From: Branchiostoma floridae
Taxonomy: Eukaryota; Chordata; Leptocardii; Amphioxiformes; Branchiostomatidae
Assembly (NCBI RefSeq): GCF_000003815.2
Contig: NC_049990.1
Location: 8,540,890 to 8,604,889 of the forward strand
Length of the DNA stretch: 64,000 nt
Direction: 5' to 3'
Shown here: positions 33,258 to 45,200 of the stretch, piece after piece
Numbering within the stretch: the stretch's first letter is position 1
Layout of the letters: each line of letters begins with the position of its first letter
Notes under the pieces: model-generated
What the model was told of the DNA's origin: nothing
Seen by the model: the letters and a program-made list of their open reading frames with translations, nothing else
Databases searched by the model: none
Made by a program: the position numbers and the translations under genes

Positions 33258-36200
33258 ATGGCGAAGATGGCCGCAGTAAGTTTGATTCTCCTGCTGTCGG
33301 CGTTTGTCTGGCATTCCCAAGCCGTCTTCAACCGACCGAACGAGATCAAACTTGAGAACAACGAGTATACAGACGTGCTGGTGGCCATTCACAAGGACGT
33401 ACCTGAGGACCAGCGGATCGTGGACAGACTGAAGGTTAGGGCGCGGTCGTGCGACCGTCGTACGATTTTGATGCGGTATAGGATTTGACAGAACTTACCA
33501 CCGACAAGGATGTAAGACAGCCTATTTTGTTGCAAGACAGCTGTACTCTGAATGAAACATGCATGGCTGTCCCAAAAAAACATCTAAAGTTGCCAATCGT
33601 ACGGCGAATGCACGACCTTTGTGACCGTGCCCTTAGTTTGCTTGCAGCTCATTAGTGTAATCTACCGTGATTTTTATCGTGCTATAGATTTCCCATTTTC
33701 CAATTGTTTTCCCCTCCATAATAGACTGTTTAAATAGATTTCTTGATGGGCGAGACTGGTGCCATTCACTGGCGTCCTTTATCTGTTTTTGGTCTGGTCA
33801 TATTTGGTGTACGATCATCGCATGATCGAAACTGAAGACATTCTTCTTAGAATCATTGATGTGCCGTACAAACCTCGGCTCTCCTGTTACTGAAAGGTTT
33901 GTCTTAGATTCTTGTCAGCAGCTGGCTCTGTAACAGTCTGTTTGAAACTTCTACATGAACATCGTGCAAAGTTGGCTACGAAGAACGTGGCCACTAGTTA
34001 CCCAGTGCCTTTAAGTTTACCGTTTCACATACGATCCTGGCGATTTTTATCCAGTCTAACTTATACTGGTGGGAAGTATTTTTTTCCTTAGACTTGAAAG
34101 TGAAAACTTGTAAAAGACTAAACATGGGTTTATGGCTTTCAAGTGGTTCTGAATAACAAAGAGTGAAATAAAAGTGCCAGTCATAATATCTAGGTGGGGC
34201 TCCTCTTGCTGAACAGAGTAAGTGATTTTATGGTAATTCAGTCGTGTTATAAGTGGACAAATGGACGACATAAAAACAAAAGCCAAGTGTTTAAAATCAC
34301 CTCGTAGTTCCCCAAAATAGATATGGTGCCGACCCCAGAAAGTCAATGCGTCGATATCACATTTGGACTTCAAGCAGTGCAAGGTCTTCAATATTTGGCA
34401 TTGATTATTGAATGGGACCTTATATACATATATACTCACTGGGTTGAGAACAGTTCACACCAAAAGAAAAGTTTACAGATACATCTTTACATTGTCAAAC
34501 TAGCACAAGAATTATATGTATAATCTACTAAGTGAATTCGACTTCTGGATTCAAATCTTTGTCTAAATAAGCTCATTAGAAATATGAATTTGTCTGTATC
34601 ACTAAGGTGTAGAAAGTAGGGAAACATAGAGAGTTTTATTCTGCACAGTCCAACTATTTCTTTGTTGTAATACTTGTATGATATTACTAATTGTTATTGT
34701 AACCGGCCCAGACGATCAGGTCTCTAACGACCCCGGATGGGGTTTATTTAACCAAGGTATACAAGGTACAAAGTAGGTTAATTTTAAGCGTTACTGATAT
34801 TAATGTTCTGACATATTTGCCCTGATCTGTTTGCCTGGTCACTGTTATTGATTGATTGATCGAGTATGTAAATTTTCTTATTTAGTCAGCTTCGCATACA
34901 CATACACATACACATACACATACCTCACAACTTCCGTTTAAAGTTAAACGGTATAAACGGCAACCATGTGGCGAAAGTGGTGAATACGCCAATAGCTTCT
35001 TATTTAGCAGTGAAGTCTCATGAGATCATGTGTGCGCATCTGGTACCAGCGACTTCTGTAATGGCAACAGAAATCGTCTTTTGAATGTACACTAAGGCTA
35101 TCATCACCAATTAAGTGGAATCGGGATTCCTACCCTGAAAATACCATTCACATATACATAGCGACTGCAGTGTTTGCGACGTTATAGGCCTACTGTTAAC
35201 CTGCACGTTCACGAGCCTGTCATGACACTTGTTGTACATAGCTGTAGCTGTGATTCCATGTTCTACCCGACTGAAAACTTGTGCAGAAGTTATGCGCTGC
35301 TCTGTGTTACATCTGACGTAGCTACGTAGGCCGTCGTACTGTTTTGATGTTGTTGAAATCTCAAGCAGACTGTGTCAGAATCAACCAAAGAAGGAATTAA
35401 GACGACCTTTTCCGTAACAAGACATGATTTTGGTACGACACATTTCCGACCTTCTCAACAATTCCCTCAGATTGCGATCGTACGACGATCTTACGACAAA
35501 TGTCACCTTGCTTACCCAGTCATGCAATTCAGATGCAAGGTATTGGTGTCTAATGATGGAATTTCGAATATCAATACTTTCGTATTCCAAGAGGACAGTC
35601 GAACATGTCGCTAGTAACCCAGGAATGTTTCGCGTAATTATTTGTTTACTTGTTTCTTAGCAAAATCGTACGGAAGATTATTTGTTTACCTGTTCCTTAG
35701 TAACATCAGGGACGACACAATGTAAGGAAGTCAGTAAATCACTCGCACTTCCTCCACATCTACAACTAGACAATACTACACAAACCCTGCGTGGGGTATA
35801 TGGCGTCCAGGACCAAAGTTGGAGACCTGACCCTTGTGTGGCCAGTATTGGTAGTGCAATGGAGCGAACAAACAAACAAAAAGTGTTACATAGGAACGAA
35901 AAAATAGTGGTGATAATATACAATGCTACACTGGATGTGGGCCACTTTCCTTAACATCTGGGTGGAGCTGGGGGTAGCCACATAGTGATTGTCTTTCCCA
36001 GCTTTGAAGTGTTCTGTTGTTTTGGCTTTTACTAGTTGTTGTGGTAAAATCTTGATTAAATCACCACATGCCTAACACACGAGCCAGGTAACTGATGACG
36101 TCAATTCCTCAATGTCTTTGTGCACTTAAGTCGTAAAATAATGCACGATATTTGATGTTCTGGCGGGAGCGGTAATAAAGATATGGGTGGTGGTAACTAT

Positions 36201-39200
36201 AGGAGGTATGTGAACTATACGTGCTGAACATATATATATGTATACAAGTCGACCCATTTGATACATTATCCATTGATATCTGCAAATTCTCCAATCTTGG
36301 TGACATAATCATCCTAGGGGATTTCAATGCTAGAACAGGATCTGTTTTGGAAACCTATTTTAGTATTGATTCCCCGGATGACCCCCTGACAAAAGATGTT
36401 TTAGATACAAAGAAAAGGAATAATAGAGATTCTAAAGTAAACAATTACGGTAAACGCCTTATAGAATTGTGCTCGTCGGCTGATTTGACCATATTGAATG
36501 GCAGATTCGCGGGGGATCTAAAAGGTGATTTTACATGTTATCATTATAATGGTTCAAGTGTTGTGGACTACTGCATCACTCAAAGGTCGATGTTAACCGA
36601 TATACAATATATGAATGTTAATTCTATATCGCCATTTTCCGATCACTGTCACATCTCTTTCTCATTGTCTGCAAAGCACTCTCCTCTAGTCCTGAAGGAG
36701 GATAGCCAATGTTATAATCCTAAACCAACACAATTCATTTGGACTGACGAATCAAAACAATTATATTTAGATACTATAAACAACAAAGACACGCATTCAA
36801 AACTGAGAGATTTCTGCAACAAAACATTCCACTCGTCAGAGGAGGCCGTAACAAGCTTCACTGAAATTTTATTAGATGTTTCCAAAAGTTCTCTTAGAAT
36901 AAGACGTAAGATACAAAACAATAAAAAGACACAAATCAAAAAGAACAAAATTTGGTTTGATCAAAATTGTTGGTCCCTACGTCAAAGAGTAAAAAGATTA
37001 TCTTTAGAACTGAGGAAAGAACCATGGAAACAAGAAACCAGAACGAAGTATTTCACAGCCTTGAAAGAGTACAAAAAAATTATCAAACATTCTAAACGGA
37101 ATTATAAAGCCAATCTATTACGTGATCTAGAAACATTAAATGAGAAAAACCCCAAACAATTTTGGTCATTGTTCAATACTCTTGACAAGGAAGTAAACGG
37201 CACAAAACATAACGGTAACATAGATCCTAATATCACAAGTAAAGAATGGATAGAACACTTTCAAGGATTAAATAATCTGGTAAAAAACAATGAATTTGAC
37301 AGTTCTTTTGAAAAAAGTGTCACTGATTCTCTTAAACATTTAGATAAAAACGCCCAAAATTCATTAGATTACCCTTTCACGACACCAGAAATTATGACTG
37401 GTTTGAAATCACTAAAATCTGGAAAAGCATGTGGTATTGACTCTATTTCAAACGAGATGTTAAAATATGGGGCAGAAAAGATATGCGAACCACTGGTCAT
37501 TCTCTTTAATACAATCCTTTCCAACAACAAATTTCCATCTAACTGGACCACAAGTATCCTTACACCAATTTTTAAATCTGGCGACAAATCTAACGTAGAT
37601 AATTATAGAGGAATCGCCATCTCAAGCTGTCTGTCCAAATTGTTCACATTCCTTTTAAATACTCGCTTACAGAAATTCGTTGAAAGCAATTGTCTGCTAG
37701 CGGACACTCAATTCGGATTCAGAAGAAAGTGCCGAACCTCTGACAATGTATTTATCCTGAAAGCTCTTATTGAGAAATATATTGAAAAAAAGAGAGGGAA
37801 ATTATATGTTTGCTTTGTTGACATGAAGAAAGCGTTTGACAGTGTATGGCGGGACGGTTTATTCTACAAATTGTTAAATCTTGGTGTTGGTGGGAAATTC
37901 TTCAATGTATTGCAATCCATGTACCTCAATGTTAACTATACTGTCAGACTACAAAATGGTTTGTCAAGCCCCTTTGTTTCCACATGCGGAGTAAGACAAG
38001 GCTGCAATCTCAGTCCAGTATTATTCAATATTTTTATTAACGACCTACCTCAATGCTTTGCTGATAAATGTGACGCCGCAATTTTGAATTCTAAATCACT
38101 CAACTGTTTATCTTGGGCAGATGACTTAGCCTTGATCTCATTGTCGAAAGAGGGGCTTCAGAATTGTATCAATAACCTGGAATCTTATTGCAACAAATGG
38201 AAATTAAGGGTTAATGTATCTAAAACGAAAGTACTGGTTTTTACAAAAGGTTCTATTAACAGATTATCAAACAAATTCTATATATATGGCAAAGAAATAC
38301 TAGTAACCGACAGTTATACTTACCTTGGTATTCCCCTGACTTCTTCGGGAAAGTTTAAAGCAGCCAGGAAATATTTAAAGAATAAAGCCATGAGAGCTTT
38401 ATTCAAACTAAAGTCACTTTTATTCTCAGAAAAGAACATTCCAATTCACCTAGGAATGAGCCTTTTCAACAAGTTTGTACTGCCTATTTTACTGTACGGA
38501 GCCGAACTCACATGTTTTGACCAAACTTCTAAAGCAATCAAAATTATTGTATCAAAACAAATTCCAGAATCTTCACCCAAAACTGTTTTCTCTTCCTTTT
38601 TAAACAAACTCCATCTAGAGGGAGGTCTCCCAGCAACTGTTAGGAAGAGTGTGTCTTCGGACCTCACTCATACTTACGTCATCCATTTTAAGAAAAGATC
38701 AGACAAGGATAGATTATTGAGACTGGCATCAGGAATGAAATTAGAAAATGACAACTTCGCAATTGAAAATATACGACTTTCTTCACATACTAGTATCCCA
38801 GAATTTGACACCATTGACATGAGTTTCCAAAAATTTTTACTCGGAGTACATGCGAAATCATCAAATGACGGCATCCGTGGTGAGTTAGGAACCTTTCCCA
38901 TTTCGATCAATGCTGAGATACAATTAATCAAATACTGGCACCGTCTAGCAAACTTACCCGAAGATTCTTTACTACGTGAAGCATATGATGTTGTACTTTC
39001 CGGCGAATACGACTGGACAAATCACGTAACTGACATTCTCAACTATAATGGTTTTGGACATGTATGGACAAACCCGAGGTTGTATCATGTTAATATGCTA
39101 ACCGACCAATTACGACTCCGTTTACAGGATATATACATACAAGAATGGTATTCTTCTATCCAGAATAACTCAAAACTTTGCATTTATTCTACGCTAAAGG

Positions 39201-42200
39201 AAAGATACGGACAAAAGAAGTATCTTTCGAATGTACACAGTTTCGAACTTCGTAGAGCAATTACAAAGATGAGAATCAGTAGTCACAAACTAAATATAGA
39301 AGCCGGAAGATATACTAAAATTCCCCGTGACCAGAGGTTTTGTCCATTTTGCCCAAATGAGATCGAAGACGAACGTCACTTTGTTATGGATTGTTCTCGA
39401 TATAATGATAAACGCACAGAGCTGTTCACATTACTTTCCGCTTGTTCTAAAGAATTTGCTACTCTCTGTTCGATAGATAAATTCAACTACATTCTGGGAG
39501 GCGATAACCCTCACTGTGTACAAGTAGGCAAATATATCCACGAATGTTTATACCGTAGAACTAATAGTGTTAATGACATGCTAGACCCTATATGTTGATT
39601 TAATCATACCTATAGATATCCATATATGTGTTTTTTAGTTGTACTGTAAGTAGTTGTTATACATGTAGACCTTACGAAAGTCGCTGTACTTTTGTCGTGT
39701 CAATAAAGATTGTTGTATATCTACACCAAGAGGGCTATATGTCAGACTTAAGAGTCAATAAAAAAAAGTTATTGGAAAGTCGTGTATAAGAGGACAAACC
39801 GCGTACTATTCTAAGGTCAAATTGTCATACGTTTCTGGCAGTTTAATCACGGAAAAGGCGTAGATGTCGTCGTCGCAAGAAGTAATGCAATAATTAGAGG
39901 CTTGTCAAATTTCATTACGCATATTGAATTCATCAACTGACAGTGTAAAGATTATTCTTAATTAACATACAATCGCAAAAATTGGATAGGATCATTTTTG
40001 CTCATTGAACGAAACGGTAGAGCGATGGAATTCTTATCCTTTGGCACATTTGCACTAAGAGGGCGATTTCAACACTACGTGCAGAGGAAGCAATAAAGAT
40101 GAACAAGATATACACCTATTACTGTTTTGGCCAAACAAAACATTCTGACAAAGGGTTTCATCTTGTAATTAACATTTGCTTTATCACCTACGTTGTATTT
40201 CATTCGATAGGCTAATAAAAGTGATATCGTTGATTAATCTCCCACGAATCATAAAGAAGGCACGGGAAGCCTTGATATTGAATGCAGAATCATGATTGTG
40301 TTGACTGCGCACTTTTTCTTCGCTAGGAAATCTTCACCGAGGCGTCACGAGACCTGTATGTCGCCACCAACAACCGCGCGTTCTTCAAGCAGGTCAAGAT
40401 CCTCATCCCGAACACCTGGTCCAAGAAACCCGAGTACCTCCCGGCCGGAACCGAGACCTTCGAACGGGCTAACGTCAGGTAAAGGTCTTAACTTTTGTCC
40501 TCCTCATTTTAATAGTCTTTGATTTGAAGTTTTACACCCCGTGCCGGAAATCATTCTAGTGACGGGCGGATGCCAAGGTGTTCCTAATACTGGATGGGAT
40601 TTGGTCAACATTGGTTGAAAGTCGACCAAGAATGTGTACCAGAAGACTTTCCACGCAAAACTGCAGTATTGTAATGCGTGTACTTCAGACACGATCTCCG
40701 TGTAGACCACGCATGGTATCACAGCACCCAAAATGCTGGATGTTGACTTGGAAACATTACTCTCCTCTTGAGTAGCGGATGTTTGCACTTTCTAACCGCT
40801 TATTTGTTTGAAGATACACATCGAGACACTGTAAAGAACATAGTTACGATTTCGTCTACACCTAACCGTTAGAAATGACAGCTATCATCCCATACTGCCT
40901 AGTCTTTACAGTCTTTTTAAGTAATTTATAAGTGGCCGTCAGATTTAAACGTTATTATGGATATCAAGTTATAATTAACTTTGCTCTTCCAGAGTGGACG
41001 TGCCGAACCCTCTGTACGGGGACAATCCGTATGTGCAGCAGAAGGGAGGATGTGGGGAGGGGGGCGACTACATGCACCTCACCCCTCAATACGTGGTGGA
41101 CAAACCATACGGAGAAATGTACTGGGGTCCCAATGGTACGTAAATCTCCCATATTGGTATAACTATACACATTCAAGTATAACTATACAAAATCTGATTA
41201 CTTTGATAAAATTACACGCCAAACGTAATCTTTGATTACATTGTAAGTATTAAAGCAGTAGCAATTGTAGTAAAAGAGGGGCATTGTCTCTTTACAAACA
41301 CTGGACACTAGTTTTTAAAAGCGAATCTTATTGGCAAAATTACTGCCTCTTATCTGAAGACATTAATATGATATGATATGATAAGTCTATGCTAGTATGT
41401 TGAATTTCACTGCTTTCAATGTCCTTTCAAAATTACTCTGTACGGAGTATGTAGTGTCCTCTATAAAATATGTATTTGAAATGAGGCATTGAATAAGAAA
41501 TAATGTATTCATTAGGCAAAACGTTCGTTCACGAGTGGGGCCATCTTCGCTGGGGTCTGTTCGACGAGTACGGCTTCGACGGTGCCACGGGGGAGTCGTA
41601 CCCGCACTTCTACCGCGCTTCGGTAGGGGGCGTCGAGCCCACCCGATGTTCTGCCAAAGTTGCTGGGAACAGGTAGGGGAGACAATTTTCTCCAGTAATA
41701 CATGTAATCCAATGGGAGAGTTGAGGAAACAGGTATGCAATTATCTTAAGAATCAAAAGTTCAATCCATACAAACTTACACTCAAATGATAGCCTACTTT
41801 ATATGCCCAGCCTCATCAAATTCATTTGCAAGAATTTCTTTACGGCTAGTCTTTTGATAGACCCCATTAATTAGTGCCCTTGGATCGGCCCTTTTGGCTC
41901 AAAACAGCTATCTGGCGACGATATCACTATTTCAGGGGGGGTAATTCAACGACATAGATAGGGTCTTTCCTACCGCAGCCACTCCAAAAATTCCTAGCTT
42001 TCACATAAGTCCGACCAAGAAAGGCGTGTAATGGTTTAAAGCCTTGTTTTTATCTCACCGAGGGCTCTAGGCGCAGGCGCACTAATTATTTATCTGGTGT
42101 CTCCCTTCCAACAGCCAACACATGGTGACCGGAGCGCCCTGCCAACTCATCCCCGCCACCGGAGTCTACGAGCCGGAGTGCCGTTTCTATCCGGACTTCT

Positions 42201-45200
42201 CTGGAAACCGTGCGACTGCGTCTTACATGTTCATGCATTTCCTTAGCGAAGTGAGATTTTTTTTCCTGTTCTGTTGAGTTATTTCTAATCGAAAATCATA
42301 AAACTAGTTAAGATACAAATGTTAGTCACTGATTGGGACTTATAGCTGTATTGTGAAATCAGTTTACTAATCCACAGTGACCCGAATGTGTTATGTTTGT
42401 AGGTGACCGGTTTCTGCTACAGTAACCCGAATGTGTTATGTTTGTAGATGACCAGTTTGCTACAGTAACCCGGATGTGTTATGTTTGTAGGTGACCGGTT
42501 TCTGCCACAGTGACCCGGATATGTTATGTTTATAGGTGACTGGTTTCTGCCACAGTGACCCGGAAGGAGACCCACTGTCCTACCACAACCGGGAGGCGCC
42601 CAACAAACACAACTCTGTTTGCGGAGGTCAGAGCGCCTGGGACGTCATGAACAAACACCAGGACTTCGCCGGCGGTGCTAACCGCCCTCGAGCAGTCGAA
42701 ACTACGGACCCCGATTTCGTCCTGCTGCAGCAGAGCGATTTCTTCAGGATAGTCCTGGTGTTGGACGTGTCGGGAAGCATGCAGGTGACTATAAGCCAGT
42801 TCACAGTTTAAAGTGCATATGGGCAATGTAATGCGTTGTGGGTAAACGTTAAAATTTAAGTCCTCTGAAATATGACATGGTATCAAGCATATGAACTTTA
42901 CAGCTCATGAACGTGGATAGATTATGGACAGGGACCTTAAACGTTGACATATGTACCCATCTAATTAGAAGATAGATTTTTATCGCTGGGAAAAATAGAA
43001 AAGTGATACTCTTCAGTCTTTTATTGGGATCACACTGTATAATAAATCATTCTGACTTCAAATGAAGCGCGATAGGTTTTCCTGCATGGCCACAAATGTA
43101 GAGATGCCTCCACCCCAGAGGCGTAGCCAAAACGTGTTTCCAACATCGATGTAGCCCATATAACTTTTATAAGGACCTGACCTGAAGTATAATCTGATAT
43201 CAATGAAGCTTCGTCCTGTGCTTAATGTCAAGGATATCCTTATCTAAATGTAAGATAAGTCTGTGGCCAGTCCAAACAGATTACTCATTGTGTAAGATTA
43301 GTTTGTGGATAGTTCAAACATATAAAACATTGATAAGATAATGTTGTGAGCAGCGTAAACATGTTATTGCTCGTATTTTTATAGGGAGAACCGATCCGCA
43401 GGCTGAATCAGGTGGCGAGAAGGTTCATCTGCAGTACGGTGTTCTTCGGTACCTCGGTGGGGGTGGTCACCTTTTCCGAAGATGCTTCGATAGATCATCC
43501 GGTAGTGAGGTATGGTCTGGCTTCTTCGAAAGGCATTTCTTAAGTATCTTGCTGATTCGTACCTTTTTAGTGTATTCTTCGTAATCTTAAACTTAAAATA
43601 TGCCACAGGTGACTGGTTTCCATTGAAGTAATGTAGAAATTTGCTTTCTTTCTTTCAGTGTCAACTCTCCGGCTGTCCGCAATGATTTGATTGCCGCGGT
43701 TCCTACTAGCACAGGTGGTGCCACGTGCATCGGGTGTGGTCTTCTCAAAGGCATTGAGGTAATTGACAAAAGGGGAACAGGAACCCCATTATTAACTTTG
43801 CCGGCCAAGAGGTCTGTCTGTGTGTCTGTAGCCATTGGGAAACGTATTAGACGGAATCGGTAAGAAATTCGCGAAGGTATGACATCTTTAATTTCTTTTT
43901 TGTTAGGCACTGGAGGATGTAGGGCCGCCACAAGGAGGCGTCCTTCTCCTGGTCACGGATGGGGAGGAAAACCGAGACCCACGGATCAGTGACGTCATAC
44001 CAGAGCTCATCACGAAGAGAGTCATCGTCGCTACGATCGCCTTCAGCAGAGGTGCCGACCCCTTGCTGCAGAGCCTGGCGCTGCGGACAGGGGGCCTGTC
44101 GTTCTTCTCAGGGATTCACGACTCCACAGCCCTGGACAACGCTTTCAGCGCCACGTTCGAAGCCACGGCTGGAGGCAAGGGAGTCAAGGTGGGTGCGGAA
44201 GGATTAACCTACATACGTCATATCATATGTCACGCGTAAACCGATTTTGTCATAAGAACATGACAAAGGTTGCAGAACGTACGGCCGAAAATTTCTCATG
44301 GTGCATGTTGAAACGTACTCACACTTAACATTACAACAAAACTACACTATAGTATAGGATACAATACTAGTGCCCAGCACTATTGAGTAGACCACACCGT
44401 AGCCCTAATAGTACATATATCCAATAGTTTAGCAGTATGATTACTAGTATCACTGAACAATGATTCATCATGGTCCCACAGCTCTTGAGTGAAGACAAGA
44501 TCATCACTGGCCGGCAGACCTACGCCAACCACGTGTACGTGGACAACACTGTAGGAGAAAACACCACATTTTCCATCTCCTGGCTCGACGGACGCCGTCC
44601 CACGGTCACAGTAGAGACGCCGCTTGGTCTTGTCATCACCGAAGGAAACCCAATATATGACGTTACATCGGACACGATAACCATTGAGATACCGGGCACA
44701 GCAATGGTACGGATGTATATCCAATCAACATTATAGAAATTTATGATTTTAAAATGCATGAGGTTTATTCTTCATGAGTGATAAAAATACACTGGCCAGA
44801 ATCCTTCTGTAAGTTTTACCGAGTTGATGGTAGAATGTTAACTTAAAAAGGTTTTGTTGTAGATGACATTTTTTCATTTTAAGTTATATATTGCTCAGGT
44901 AGAAATATTTGCGTCAAATTATCACCTCACAGTGTGAAGAAATTGGATTCTGAGTTTATTCACTGTTTTGCAACACAATGGTTATTTTCTGTTCGTGACT
45001 TCCAGCCAGGAAAGTGGGCCTACAACATCACCAACAATGGCCCTGATGAACAGAACATCACCGTCATCGTCACCTCTAATCCTCTCAACAACAACGAACC
45101 CATCACGGTCACCGCACAGGTCAGTACTGTGTCCCTGGACTACTCCTCTTCTCGGCCCACGGCGCTGAAGATCTACGCTTCGGTACGAAGGGGTTATCTG

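Noticed and set aside
36221-36245. Target-site duplication for the LINE
   Set aside because: AT-rich words at both ends (TATATGTATAC, TTGTATATCTAC) are only loosely similar; no convincing duplication.
43605-43625. Extra copy of the exon 5 start (AGGTGACTGGTTTC) in a later gene 2 intron
   Set aside because: Only about 14 bases match and no exon follows; could be chance or a tiny remnant of the array.
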